Assembly: GCA_016178505.1 (NCBI GenBank)
Contig: JACOTG010000148.1
Span: 1 to 32,904, forward strand
DNA: 32,904 nucleotides
Source of the DNA: Planctomycetota bacterium
Lineage (GTDB): Bacteria > Planctomycetota > JACOTG01
Direction of reading: 5' to 3'
The number at the start of each line of letters is the position of its first letter. The first letter of the stretch is position 1. Made by a program: the position numbers and the translations under genes. A model generated the notes under the pieces. The model was not told where the DNA came from, made no database searches, and saw nothing but the letters and a program-made list of their open reading frames with translations. Positions 1-7,519 of the stretch are shown in pieces.

Positions 1-472
1 CGTCGTAGAGGAGGCCGCGCGATCCCTCGGCGGCGCGAAAGCCGATCGCGTGTCTTGGCGCGGCGAGCCGCACGATCACTTCCGAGAAGCGGCTGAACTG
101 CTCGAAGTCGACGACGACGTCGTAGCGACGGCGGCGCAACGCGATGGCCGTCCGCATCGCCGCGAGCGCGAACTTCCCGAACCCGCGCAGCGGAAGCAGA
201 TGGCGGCGCGCGAGCCTCGGGTCGGCGTCGAGAATCTGGCGATTCGAGTCGAAGGACAACGCGTCGATTTCCGCGAGCGGCCACCGGCGCGCAAGCGCGC
301 CTACGAGCGGCGCCAGGAGCACCCAGTTGCCCATTCCCCACAACTTCACGACGAGGATGCGGCGCACGCGGAAGTCGGGCTCGAGCGGTCGGCGCTTCCG
401 CGCGAGACGGAGCGCTGCGGCGGTCGCGCCGCCGAGCATGCGGTCGAGTCGCTTCGCCAGCGAGAGGTTCAT
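1..472 (-). CDS. Glycosyltransferase family 9 (heptosyltransferase-like), partial
   Basis: Partial gene: about 157 N-terminal residues are visible and the C-terminal half lies outside the window. The start ATG (472-470) overlaps the stop of the upstream carbamoyltransferase gene as ATGA, so the two are probably translationally coupled. After a basic N-terminus comes the beta strand RRILVVKLWGMGNWVLLAPL, the opening Rossmann motif of ADP-heptose:LPS heptosyltransferase-type (GT9) enzymes, usually written ILvvrlgaiGDvvlt.P. Here the usual Asp of GD is Asn (GMGNW). Later YDVVVDFEQFSRFSEVIVRL and HAIGFRAAEGSRG match the family pattern before the domain linker. Family members move a nucleotide-activated sugar onto lipid A core or another surface glycan at the inner membrane. 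The exact sugar and acceptor cannot be told from the sequence. Confidence 0.75.
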   Translation of the reverse strand, partial: MNLSLAKRLDRMLGGATAAALRLARKRRPLEPDFRVRRILVVKLWGMGNWVLLAPLVGALARRWPLAEIDALSFDSNRQILDADPRLARRHLLPLRGFGKFALAAMRTAIALRRRRYDVVVDFEQFSRFSEVIVRLAAPRHAIGFRAAEGSRGLLYD

Positions 473-2157
473 GCCGCGCTCCCCTCCCCCTTCACGGCGA
501 GGAGGTCGCCGAGGAAGAGCGCGTCGAGCTCCGTTCCGAGAAAAAGCCTCACGGCGTCCTCGGGACGTCCGGCCATCGGCTCGCCGCGGCGATTGAGCGA
601 CGTGTTGAGGACGAGCGGCACTCCCGTCCTTCGATCAAACGCGGAGACGAGCGCGTGGAACTTCGGGTTCGTCGTGCGCGAGATCGTCTGCACGCGCGCG
701 GTCCCGTCGACGTGTGTGATCGCGGGAACCTTCGCGCGCTTGTCCTCGCGAACGGGAAAGACGAGCAGCATGAACGGCGACGGGTAGGCGCCCACGAACC
801 ATTCGCTCGCGCGCTCCTCGAGTATCGACGGCGCGTACGGCCGGAATCCCTCGCGATGCTTCACGCGTTCGTTGAGGCGATCCTTCATCCCGGGATCGCG
901 CGGGTCCGCGAGGATCGAGCGGTTGCCGAGCGCGCGCGGGCCGTACTCCCCTCGCCCTTGGAACCAGCCGACGACCTTGCCGGACGCGAGGAGAAGTGCT
1001 GCGCGCTCCGGCGCGTCGTTGACGTGTTCGAACGCGACGCCGGACGTCTCGAGCGCTCGGCGACACGACGCCTCGTCGAATTCTGCTCCGAGGTACGCGT
1101 GATCGAACTTCGGGCGAGGCAGCCGCCGCTGCGCGCGGTGGCTCACCGCGAGCGCCGCGCCGAGCGCCGCACCGGCGTCGTACGCGGCCGGCTGCACGAA
1201 GAGCCCGTCGAACGCGGACTCGCGCAGCACGCGGCCGTTCGCGACCGAGTTCAGGGCCACGCCGCCGGCCAGGCAAAGGTTTCGCGACGGCGCGAGCTTC
1301 GCGGCCTCGCCGGCGAGCGCGAGCATCGCCTCCTCCGTCCTCCGCTGCAACGACGCCGCGACGTCTTTGTGCCGATCGTCGAGCGCGCTCTCGGGCACGC
1401 GCGCGGGACCGAGGAGATCGACGAGAGCGGGCGCGTACTTCGGGTCGCGACCGAGCCAATATTGGAAGAACTCCGCGCCGACGTGCAGCGACGCGTTTCC
1501 GTTCCACGACAAGATGCGCTCGAATGCCTCCGAAAAGCGCGGCGCGCCGTACGGTGCAAGCCCCATCACCTTTCCTTCGTCACAGAGCGGCTTGAACCCG
1601 AGGTATTGAGTGAGAGCCTCGTAGACCTTGCCGACCGAGTCCGGATAGCCGATCTCGCGAACGGTTGCAATGCCGCTCGCGTCTCCGCGAAAGAACGCGG
1701 TCGTCGTCCACTCGCCGGTTCCGTCGACCGTGAGCACCGCGGCGCTCTCGAACGGCGACGGACAGAACGCGCTGTACGCGTGTGCCACGTGATGCTTCAC
1801 GTATCGCAGCTTGCCGCGGAAGCCGTACTCCTCGCGAAGCCGCCGCCCGACGCCCACGAAGCCGCCCCACAATTCCGGCTGGAACCGCAGGTACGACAAC
1901 GAGCGCGGCAAGTGGCTCACGACGTGCGCCGCGAAGTGGCCGAGTCGATGCCACGGATGCCAGTAGAACGCCACCGCGCCGACGTCGTTGAACGTGATCT
2001 TCGCGAACGCGAGCGCCTCGCGGATCGATCGCTCGGGAAAGCCGCGATGGTGCTTCGTGCGCGAGAGCCGCTCTTCTTCGAGGCACACGACGATCTCGCC
2101 GTCGTGGACGAGCGCGACGCTCGCATCGTGAAGGGTGTTGAGGCCGAGCACCCACAT
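469..2157 (-). CDS. Carbamoyltransferase, NodU/CmcH family
   Basis: 562 residues, the normal size for the family. The N-terminus (WVLGLNTLHDASVALVHDG) and the block KHHVAHAYSAFCPSPFESAA, then VLTVDGTGEWTTT, are the ASKHA/Kae1-like nucleotide-binding part with metal-binding His residues. GEYGPRALGNRSILADP followed by KHREGFRPYAPSILEE is the YrdC-like C-terminal part. Known members use carbamoyl phosphate and ATP, through carbamoyl-AMP, to carbamoylate a hydroxyl on a sugar or antibiotic. It starts 9 bp after the radical SAM gene stop and ends in an ATGA overlap with the glycosyltransferase gene, so the three genes form one operon. The context favours carbamoylation of a surface glycan, but the acceptor is an inference. 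Confidence 0.88.
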   Translation of the reverse strand: MWVLGLNTLHDASVALVHDGEIVVCLEEERLSRTKHHRGFPERSIREALAFAKITFNDVGAVAFYWHPWHRLGHFAAHVVSHLPRSLSYLRFQPELWGGFVGVGRRLREEYGFRGKLRYVKHHVAHAYSAFCPSPFESAAVLTVDGTGEWTTTAFFRGDASGIATVREIGYPDSVGKVYEALTQYLGFKPLCDEGKVMGLAPYGAPRFSEAFERILSWNGNASLHVGAEFFQYWLGRDPKYAPALVDLLGPARVPESALDDRHKDVAASLQRRTEEAMLALAGEAAKLAPSRNLCLAGGVALNSVANGRVLRESAFDGLFVQPAAYDAGAALGAALAVSHRAQRRLPRPKFDHAYLGAEFDEASCRRALETSGVAFEHVNDAPERAALLLASGKVVGWFQGRGEYGPRALGNRSILADPRDPGMKDRLNERVKHREGFRPYAPSILEERASEWFVGAYPSPFMLLVFPVREDKRAKVPAITHVDGTARVQTISRTTNPKFHALVSAFDRRTGVPLVLNTSLNRRGEPMAGRPEDAVRLFLGTELDALFLGDLLAVKGEGSAA

Positions 2158-2166
2158 GGCGGCGGA

Positions 2167-3153
2167 TTATGCGAACCGCGGCGACACGTGCGCCGACCGA
2201 TACTCGGAGCACTGCGCGCAAATGCCGGGGAACCGGGATTCGAGGTGCGCGCGGCGGAGCGCGCGCATGCGCTCTCCGTCCCACACGTCGACGAGTCGTT
2301 CCTTGCGCGCGTCGCCGACCACGAGCGCGCCGTCGTAGTCGGCGCAACAGACGGTCACGCGGCCGTCCCACAGCACCACCATCGTGCCGCGCCAGAGTTC
2401 TCGGCACGCCGATTCGCGCTTCCCCGCGACGAACATCGGGATCGCCTGCACGCGATCGACGACGCCTACCCATTCGCGGCGGAACGCTGGCACGTCGGCC
2501 TCGGTCTCGTCGAAGACGACCATCGACACGTCGATCGCCGGACCGCGGCCGAGCGCGTCGCGCTCGCGCACGAGCGTCAGCACGGACTCGCGCAGCCGCT
2601 CGTACGGATAGCGGCGAATGCGCGTGTGCGTGTCGCCGACTCCGTCGATGGAAATCGTGAGGCGCGTGAGCCCCGATTCGAGGATTTCTCGGCGCCGCTC
2701 GGGACCGAGCAGCGTGCCGTTCGACGTCAGCATCGTGCGAACGCCGCGCGCCGCGCACGCTCGCACCATGTCGAGCACGCGCGGATGCAGGAACGGCTCG
2801 CCCCACTGGAAGAGCAGCATGAACTCGAGCTGCGGGTTCTCCGCGAGGATTTTCTCGAACAGCGCGTAGTCGATGAGCCCTTGCGGCCGCCGCATCGCGT
2901 CGACGGTCGGGCACTCGATGCATTTCAGGTTGCAGCGGTTCGTGACCTCGACGTTCACCGAGGTGAGGCGATAGCCGCGATCGTATCCGAGGCGAAACGC
3001 CGCTTCGTTCATCGCCGCGTGGACGATCGAGCGATACGTCGGGAACTTGACCTCGAGGAGACCTTCGACGTCGGGCTTTTCGAGGTAGCGGGCGCCGGCG
3101 CGATAAATGCGGCGCTTCAGCCCCGTGGTCATGACGCACCCGATTCGTCGCAA
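2167..3153 (-). CDS. Radical SAM protein with SPASM-type C-terminus
   Basis: 328 residues from the first start; Met8 (3132) is an alternative and neither has a clear ribosome-binding site. The 4Fe-4S/SAM motif is C74-X3-C78-X2-C81 in VTNRCNLKCIECP, followed by the GEP-like strand QWGEPFLHP and the TSNGTLL strand of the radical SAM barrel. The C-terminal 60 residues (VTVCCADYD ... GDARKERLVDVWDGERM ... CAQCSEYRS) have the cysteine pattern of a SPASM/twitch domain holding auxiliary clusters. Such proteins modify peptides, sugars or lipids by radical chemistry. As first gene of an operon with a carbamoyltransferase and a GT9 enzyme, a role in glycan or lipid modification is likely. The substrate is unknown. 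Confidence 0.85.
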   Translation of the reverse strand: MRRIGCVMTTGLKRRIYRAGARYLEKPDVEGLLEVKFPTYRSIVHAAMNEAAFRLGYDRGYRLTSVNVEVTNRCNLKCIECPTVDAMRRPQGLIDYALFEKILAENPQLEFMLLFQWGEPFLHPRVLDMVRACAARGVRTMLTSNGTLLGPERRREILESGLTRLTISIDGVGDTHTRIRRYPYERLRESVLTLVRERDALGRGPAIDVSMVVFDETEADVPAFRREWVGVVDRVQAIPMFVAGKRESACRELWRGTMVVLWDGRVTVCCADYDGALVVGDARKERLVDVWDGERMRALRRAHLESRFPGICAQCSEYRSAHVSPRFA

Positions 3154-3176
3154 CGCATCACGACAAGATAACTCGC

Positions 3177-3199
3177 CGGGCCGGCGTCCGGCACCCGGA
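3177..3199. terminator. GC-rich hairpin between the lipoprotein and radical SAM genes
   Basis: The run CCGGG ... CCCGG encloses a second inverted repeat GCCGG-CGT-CCGGC. It lies just past the 3205 stop on the minus strand and before the radical SAM start. There is no T-tract after it, so this is at best a transcription pause or a weak terminator. Confidence 0.25.
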
Positions 3200-3204
3200 T
3201 GCCG

Positions 3205-3429
3205 TCACTTCTGTCCCCAGTCGATCGACTCCACGAGCCACGGCACGAAGGTCCGAGCCCCGACGCCGGGGATGTCGATTTCAATCGGCTCGCCTTCGAC
3301 GAAGTGAACGAGCCAGACTCCGGCCCGCGCTTCGTGCGTGGGACTGTTCGCTGGGATCGTCGGCCACGGATAGTCGTCGGGCTCGAGGGTCAGCTCCCAC
3401 TTCCCATTCATGCACTGGCCGAAGTCCAC
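3205..3429 (-). CDS. C-terminal part of a probably frameshifted lipoprotein gene
   Basis: 74 codons from a GTG. The product (DFGQCMNGKWELTLEPDDYPW ... GVWLVHFVEGEPIEIDIPGVGARTFVPWLVESIDWGQK) has no signal peptide and no family I recognise. Trp-rich beta-strand-like segments suggest the end of a secreted protein. It overlaps the 3' end of the lipoprotein ORF (stop 3408) by 22 bp in another frame. Restoring one C to the four-C run in the codons encoding AVPATP would join the two frames into one protein of about 200 residues (... SLAVPATP-VDFGQCMNGKWEL ...). I read this as the second half of one disrupted gene rather than a separate gene. Confidence 0.5.
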   Translation of the reverse strand: MDFGQCMNGKWELTLEPDDYPWPTIPANSPTHEARAGVWLVHFVEGEPIEIDIPGVGARTFVPWLVESIDWGQK

Positions 3430-3791
3430 GGGGTGGCGGGGACCGCCAGGCTTCCCGCGTCGAGTCGAAAGATCGTGTAGGAGTCGATGGGGCGGCCTCG
3501 TGGAATCACCGCCGGGCCCGAGGGAGTGGTGAACTTGTATCCCTCGTCGTCGGTCGACGCAGGGAAGAAATCCAGCATGTGTTCGAAAAACGAGTTGTTG
3601 AGCGTGTTGAATGTCTGATCGATCACGTAATTCGATGAAGGCTCCGTCGTGCCGTCCGCATGACGACGGACTAGCTTGGGTTTCTCAGGGCGCGGTACCG
3701 GCCGCCGCGCGACGACATCAGGTGGCTTCGTCGTGGGCGACTCGGCGCACGCGCCCAACGCGAGGAGCGCGACGAGAATCGTTCGCTTCAT
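3408..3791 (-). CDS. Lipoprotein of unknown function, probably truncated by frameshift
   Basis: The start is the ATG at 3791 with GGGGGAG just upstream. It gives a clean lipoprotein signal: MKRT, hydrophobic ILVALLALGA, then the lipobox Cys (LALGAC). An upstream in-frame start exists but would bury the signal peptide. After a Pro/Arg/Lys-rich linker comes SSNYVIDQTFNTLNNSFFEHMLDFFPASTDDEGYKFTT, which I do not recognise. The ORF ends at TGA 3408-3410 in the frame sequence TPWTSASA, which looks unlike a natural C-terminus. The continuation is likely the overlapping 3205-3429 frame. The downstream neighbour is the glycan operon; the upstream neighbour is the toxin-antitoxin pair. Confidence 0.6.
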   Translation of the reverse strand: MKRTILVALLALGACAESPTTKPPDVVARRPVPRPEKPKLVRRHADGTTEPSSNYVIDQTFNTLNNSFFEHMLDFFPASTDDEGYKFTTPSGPAVIPRGRPIDSYTIFRLDAGSLAVPATPWTSASA

Positions 3792-3843
3792 GCACTCCCC
3801 CGGTGCCGTGCGGTCTCGAATCGCATCCACGGTTCGGCAAACG

Positions 3844-4356
3844 TCAGGCTCGCTCGACCCGCCACTTCGCGATTCGGTTGACCGGCACTCGCTTGATGTT
3901 CATGCGCCCGTTGCGCCGAGACGGGTCAGCTGCGAGCTTCGTGAGCATTTCGGCAGAGAAGGCGCCGTTCGATCTTCGAGTCAGAATCAGCACTCTCAGA
4001 AGCCTCTCCGCGGTCCGACTGATCGGATGGCCGTTCTCCCAGCGGCTGACTCGCTCCACGCTCACGCCGAATCTCGTTGCGAACGCGCGTTGGGTCCATC
4101 CGAGGTGGGTCCTGAGGAACCGGATCTCCTCAGGCGACAGCCGCGGCCGTTTGCCGGCGATGGTATGGGCCATGACCCGGTGTAGCTCCTCCATTCGCGG
4201 GATGACCGCCTCCGACGTCTTGCACGCCCTGCAACGACGAATCTCGATGTCCTCGAGAAAGACGCCTTGCAAGCCGCTCTCATCGTAGGCGTAGGTCGCG
4301 CGCGACGACGTCATCGGCGCGCCGCACTCGACGCATCGATTCAGTCTTTTCGCCAT
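3844..4356 (-). CDS. MqsA-like antitoxin: YgiT-type zinc finger + Xre HTH
   Basis: 170 residues from ATG 4356, which has GGTGAG just upstream; a longer in-frame extension to 4437 lacks family features. The N-terminus has two CxxC pairs (CVECGAP ... RRCRACKT), the YgiT/MqsA zinc-binding domain. RLSPEEIRFLRTHLGWTQRAFATRFGVSVERVSRWENGHPIS is a helix-turn-helix of the Xre/MqsA type. The gene overlaps the 3' end of the DUF4258 gene by 16 bp. In this toxin-first arrangement the second protein normally neutralises the toxin and represses the operon. The C-terminal tail (RRNGRMNIKRVPVNRIAKWRVERA) is basic and of unknown role. Confidence 0.85.
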   Translation of the reverse strand: MAKRLNRCVECGAPMTSSRATYAYDESGLQGVFLEDIEIRRCRACKTSEAVIPRMEELHRVMAHTIAGKRPRLSPEEIRFLRTHLGWTQRAFATRFGVSVERVSRWENGHPISRTAERLLRVLILTRRSNGAFSAEMLTKLAADPSRRNGRMNIKRVPVNRIAKWRVERA

Positions 4357-4643
4357 GTACTCACCATCACCAGCTCGGACTCGGACCGGAATGCGACGAC
4401 GACGCAAAGGCGCCGCGTCTGGATTCGATATCGCCAACTCCCGTGCTCGAACTCGGGCTCGTCAACCCGGCCGCTCCGCAACGCTTTCATGCAATCGGTC
4501 GTCGAAATGACGCGCTCCAGCATGCGCGCCTTAGCGTGGTCGATGATCGAAATCGACCCAGACTCGACAATCGAGACGATGAGCTGCCGAGCTGTCGTCG
4601 GCGAAAGTCGTTTCGAGACGTCGACTCGTTTCTCGTCGCTCAT
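4341..4643 (-). CDS. DUF4258 toxin-like protein (MqsR-type partner)
   Basis: 100 residues. The segment IIDHAKARMLERVISTTDCMKALRSGRVDE followed by WRYRIQTRRLCVVVAFRSESELVMVSTWR is the DUF4258 pattern (H-A-x-x-R-M-x-x-R-x-I-S, then a short beta sheet). This is a small RelE/MqsR-like fold often encoded next to YgiT-type antitoxins. MqsR cuts mRNA; whether this protein does is an inference from its partner. The first 25 residues (MSDEKRVDVSKRLSPTTARQLIVSI) are a helical extension. It precedes and overlaps the antitoxin gene, the order seen in mqsRA and unlike most type II systems. No strong ribosome-binding site is visible at ATG 4643. Confidence 0.75.
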   Translation of the reverse strand: MSDEKRVDVSKRLSPTTARQLIVSIVESGSISIIDHAKARMLERVISTTDCMKALRSGRVDEPEFEHGSWRYRIQTRRLCVVVAFRSESELVMVSTWRKD

Positions 4644-4649
4644 TGCAGA

Positions 4650-4676
4650 GTCTATGGCTCATTGACGAAAGGTCAA
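4650..4676 (-). promoter_or_regulatory. Candidate promoter/operator of the toxin-antitoxin pair
   Basis: On the minus strand TTGACC (4676-4671) is followed after 15 bp by ATAGAC (4655-4650), a weak sigma-70-like pair with a short spacer. The -35 side overlaps an inverted repeat TGAC-N5-GTCA (4663-4675), a possible binding site for the HTH antitoxin. Confidence 0.3.
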
Positions 4677-4755
4677 GTCCAGTGAATCGCACCATCGCCA
4701 CCGATCGACGAAGAAACTGCGTCATTGGATAATCGTCAGGCAAAATCGTGCCTGG

Positions 4756-4773
4756 CCCGGCGCCAGCGCCGGG
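4756..4773. repeat. Hairpin CCCGGCG-CCAG-CGCCGGG beside a boundary repeat
   Basis: A perfect 7-bp stem with a 4-nt loop lies downstream of ssb, on the far side of its boundary repeat. Immediately next to it the minus strand reads GGGCCAGGCAC, which looks like a decayed core of the 32-bp palindromic units (GGTGCCAGGCAC) found elsewhere in the window. It could also act as a weak terminator for ssb. Confidence 0.35.
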
Positions 4774-4775
4774 AT

Positions 4776-4817
4776 CGTAAGTGGGAAAAACGATCCAGGC
4801 TCCGTATGCGTCAGTTA
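4776..4817 (+). repeat. Boundary repeat copy A (class 2), on the ssb stop codon
   Basis: About 40 bp ending in GGCTCCGTATGCGTCAGTT. It differs at one base from copy D (29411-29450) and at one base from copy B (18266-18306), which lie at unrelated genes. Its conserved CTCCGTATGCG end faces ssb, and the ssb stop TAA lies inside the last bases of the repeat. At the position where copies C and D have ATG, this copy has ACG. Confidence 0.85.
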
Positions 4818-5330
4818 GAAGGGCGGGTCGTCGAGGTTGTAGTCGTTGCCGCCCATCGGGGGGGCTGGGCCTGCGCCCGACGGGGGCGCTGACGGCGGAC
4901 GGACCGCAGGTGGACGCTGGGGTCGAGACGAGCGCGCGGCCGGCTCGCCACCGCCCGACTCCTCGCCCGCGGGCTCGCCGCCCGGCCCGTCCTCGCGCTT
5001 GCCGCCGTCGAGGAATTGGAAGCTCTCGACGACGACGCGGATCCGGCTGTGCTTCTTGCCGTCCTGTCCGTCCCACGAAGAGTAGTCGAGCCGGCCCTCG
5101 ATGAAGATCTGCCGGCCCTTCTTCATGTATTGGTTGATCGTCTCCGCCTGACGTCCCCACGCCTGGATGTCGACGAAGCACGTGTTTTCCTTCTTCTCAC
5201 CGCTCTGATCGGTCCACGTGCGATTGACCGCGAGACCGAATTCCGCCGCCGCGGTTCCGCCCGGAGTGAAGCGAAGCTCCGGATCGCGCGTGAGCCGACC
5301 GATCAGCATCACTTTGTTCAGGTTTGCCAT
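4815..5330 (-). CDS. ssb: Single-stranded DNA-binding protein
   Basis: 171 residues from ATG 5330, preceded by GGAGGGG. MANLNKVMLIGRLTRDPELRFTPGGTAAAEFGLAVNRTW is the classic SSB N-terminus and opens the OB fold (to about residue 112, ending RIRVVVESFQFL). A Gly/Pro-rich disordered linker follows. The acidic tip is YNLDDPPF, close to the usual DDIPF that recruits repair and replication proteins. The protein coats single-stranded DNA in replication, recombination and SOS induction. The gene stands apart from rpsF/rpsR and is divergent from the PilZ gene. The stop codon lies in a dispersed boundary repeat, so the tip has been kept next to an insertion. Confidence 0.97.
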   Translation of the reverse strand: MANLNKVMLIGRLTRDPELRFTPGGTAAAEFGLAVNRTWTDQSGEKKENTCFVDIQAWGRQAETINQYMKKGRQIFIEGRLDYSSWDGQDGKKHSRIRVVVESFQFLDGGKREDGPGGEPAGEESGGGEPAARSSRPQRPPAVRPPSAPPSGAGPAPPMGGNDYNLDDPPF

Positions 5331-5396
5331 GACCCCTCCTCTGTGGACTTCGTTCCACTCCAAAACACGCGAGCAGTGTACACGATGGCGCGCGCC

Positions 5397-5424
5397 TTGA
5401 TCGAGCGACGACCGCTGTTAGAAT
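5397..5424 (+). promoter_or_regulatory. Candidate sigma-70 promoter of the PilZ gene
   Basis: TTGATC (5397-5402), a 16-bp spacer, then TAGAAT (5419-5424). It ends 66 bp before the PilZ start codon, in the divergent region between ssb and the PilZ gene. Confidence 0.5.
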
Positions 5425-5490
5425 GCCGCGCGACTTCAGATCCCAGATGGGCGGTTTCTTCCTCCGATTCGAGTTCCCTCGAGGTGCAGC

Positions 5491-5859
5491 ATGTCCAAGC
5501 CGTTTGCCGAGCGCCGCAAGGCGCCCCGCGTTCAAGGCGACTTCTTCCTCCAGCTTCACGGCCCCGAGAGCGACGCCTCCGTTCGAGTGAAGGACATCAG
5601 CACGTCTGGCGTCTGCTGCATCGCGCCCGCTGCGCTGCCGGAGCTGTCCCGCGTGCACATGGAAATCCGCCTGCCCCACGACTCGCACAAGAACGGCAAG
5701 CCCGTGACGGCAAACGGAGCCGTCGTGCGCTGCGAGCCGCAAGCGTCGGGCTTCGACGTCGCGATCTTCTTCCTCGAGATCTCGGAGGAAAGTCGCTCGG
5801 CAATCGCGCGCTACGTCGAGTCGTCGCTCTCGCGCGCCTCGGCCTTACCGAAGAACTAA
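5491..5859 (+). CDS. PilZ domain protein (c-di-GMP receptor type)
   Basis: 122 residues, a single PilZ domain. The c-di-GMP-binding signature is present: the basic RRKAPR near residue 8 (RxxxR motif) and DISTSGVCC near residue 37 ((D/N)xSxxG motif). GAVVRCEPQASGFDVAIFFLEISEE matches the later beta strands. The start has GAGGTG just upstream. PilZ proteins change partner activity (motility, exopolysaccharide, adhesion) when they bind c-di-GMP. No diguanylate cyclase or effector gene is adjacent, so the target is unknown. A promoter-like sequence precedes it and it appears to be a single-gene unit. Confidence 0.9.
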   Translation: MSKPFAERRKAPRVQGDFFLQLHGPESDASVRVKDISTSGVCCIAPAALPELSRVHMEIRLPHDSHKNGKPVTANGAVVRCEPQASGFDVAIFFLEISEESRSAIARYVESSLSRASALPKN

Positions 5860-5880
5860 GTCGGAAGAAATCCGCGAAAG

Positions 5881-6768
5881 TTACACCCGACGCGCGACGA
5901 CGATCCGCTCGATTCCCTGGAAGTCGCGCAGCGTGACGACCTCGCCCCACCCGTTCGTCTCGGCGATCGCCCGCACCTCCGCCGCTTGACCCGCGCCGAC
6001 CTCGACGAGCACCAGGCCACCGGGCCGCACGTACGCGACGCCATCCCGGAAAAGGCGCTCGTGGAGCTCGGTGCCGCGCGGCCCCGCTCGAAGCGCCAAC
6101 TCGGGCTCGTGATCCTTCACGTCCCGCGGAAGGCGAGCGTACTCCGCGTCGCTGACGTACGGGGGATTCGAGAGGAGGAGGTCGACGCGCCCTTCGAGCC
6201 CGCGCCCGGCAAGCGGTGCGAGGAGATCGCCCAGGACGAACTCGACGCGGGCGACGACGTCCGGGCCGAACGCCGCTGCATTCGCCCGCGCGACCTCGAG
6301 TGCAGCCGCCGATACGTCGATCGCCACGACGCGTGCACGCGAACAGCCGGCCGCGACGGAAAGCGCGATCGCTCCGCTTCCCGCCCCGACGTCGACGACG
6401 TGCACGTCGCCATCGCCATCGATCGCTGCGGCGCGACGCAGTGCCTCCTCAACGAGGATCTCGGTCTCGGGGCGCGGGATGAGCACGCGAGAATCGACGG
6501 CGAACGAGCGCGAAAGGAACTCGCGCCGGCCGAGGAGGTAGGCGACGGGCTTGCCACGCGCCCGGTCGCGCGAGCGCTCACGGAAGGTCGTGACGTTTTC
6601 CGCCTTCACCGGCTGGTCGAATCGCAAGTAGAGGTCGAGGCGCCGGCAGCCGAGCACGTCCGCAAGGATCACCTCGGCGTCGAGGCGCGGCGACGAAACC
6701 CCTTGTTCGCGAAACCAGCCCTCCGCTCGCCGCAGGAGCTCGAGAACGGTGAGCGGTGCATCCGCCAC
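5881..6768 (-). CDS. prmC: Peptide chain release factor N5-glutamine methyltransferase
   Basis: 295 residues from a GTG start (6768); no strong ribosome-binding site, but no better start exists. The N-terminal five-helix domain is followed by RREFLSRSFAVDSRVLIPRPETEILVEEAL, a strong PrmC/HemK signature. The SAM-binding motif is VVDVGAGSGAIALSVA (125-139) and the catalytic loop is NPPY (201-204), which holds the target glutamine. PrmC methylates the Gln of the GGQ motif in release factors. Its substrate gene prfA lies two genes upstream in the same direction, a very common arrangement. Confidence 0.95.
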   Translation of the reverse strand: MADAPLTVLELLRRAEGWFREQGVSSPRLDAEVILADVLGCRRLDLYLRFDQPVKAENVTTFRERSRDRARGKPVAYLLGRREFLSRSFAVDSRVLIPRPETEILVEEALRRAAAIDGDGDVHVVDVGAGSGAIALSVAAGCSRARVVAIDVSAAALEVARANAAAFGPDVVARVEFVLGDLLAPLAGRGLEGRVDLLLSNPPYVSDAEYARLPRDVKDHEPELALRAGPRGTELHERLFRDGVAYVRPGGLVLVEVGAGQAAEVRAIAETNGWGEVVTLRDFQGIERIVVARRV

Positions 6769-6790
6769 GTCGTTGGGTCGCTTTCGCGGT

Positions 6791-7453
6791 CTACTTGCCC
6801 GTGCGCTGCTGGCGGCGCGCCGCGACCGCTGCGTCCTGCGCGGCCTTCTTTTCCTTCGCCTTCTTCGCGCCCGAGACGATCGACATCACGAGGAAGATGA
6901 GGATGAACAGCGCGCCGAACGCGCAGATGACGTAGCCCGGCCCGAACGCGTTCAAGATCCCGTTCAGGTGCTTCGACCAATCCGCGGACAAGAAGTTGCT
7001 GATGTGCTTGTCCAATTCGGCGTTCGGCTCCATCCACACGACCTTGAATCGGAATGCGCAGAAGAACGCGACGGTGAAGAAGTTCGTGAGCGTCGGCCAG
7101 AAGACGAGGTGGCGCGACCAGATCGCGCTCACGCTCGCGCACACGGCGCCGAACGCCACGAACGCGACCACGAAGCCCGAGAGCGTTTCGATGCCGCGCG
7201 GCATGCCGACGCCCGCGGCGCCGTACCACGGAAGAAACGTCCCGCCGAGGATCCAGAGGTTCACGAAGAGAAGCGTGAAGAACTCGCGATAGACCGAACC
7301 GTCCCAGATGCCGACTTGGCCTCCGCACTCGCGGCAGCGAATGGCGCTCGCCGGGATCGGCTCGAGGCACATCATGCAGGTCTTCATCCCGCCCGCATCG
7401 CCCGGCTCGCCGAGCGCGACGTTCTCGAGCCCCGAGATGCCCTCATCGCTCAT
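6791..7453 (-). CDS. Zinc-ribbon membrane protein of unknown function
   Basis: 220 residues; ATG 7453 is preceded by AAGGAG. Residues 23-45 hold two CxxC pairs (CMMCLEPIPASAIRCRECGG), a zinc ribbon. Four hydrophobic segments follow: FFTLLFVNLWILGGTFL, LSGFVVAFVAFGAVCASVSAIW, a segment around FFTVAFFCAFRF, and VICAFGALFILIFLVMSIV. The tail is strongly basic (KKAKEKKAAQ ... ARRQQRTGK). I do not recognise the family. It lies between prfA and prmC and probably shares their transcript. That position need not mean a role in translation termination. Confidence 0.75.
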   Translation of the reverse strand: MSDEGISGLENVALGEPGDAGGMKTCMMCLEPIPASAIRCRECGGQVGIWDGSVYREFFTLLFVNLWILGGTFLPWYGAAGVGMPRGIETLSGFVVAFVAFGAVCASVSAIWSRHLVFWPTLTNFFTVAFFCAFRFKVVWMEPNAELDKHISNFLSADWSKHLNGILNAFGPGYVICAFGALFILIFLVMSIVSGAKKAKEKKAAQDAAVAARRQQRTGK

Positions 7454-7519
7454 CGCCGTGTCTCCTTGTCGTTGTCGCCGTCGTTGCCCCGGATCGGTTC
7501 CGTTGCGCGCGCGACCGCC

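Noticed and set aside
655..3171. Long open frame of 838 codons on the plus strand
   Set aside because: It runs antisense through the carbamoyltransferase and radical SAM genes, both with clear motifs. It is Arg/His/Ala-rich, as expected from the mirror of high-GC codon use.
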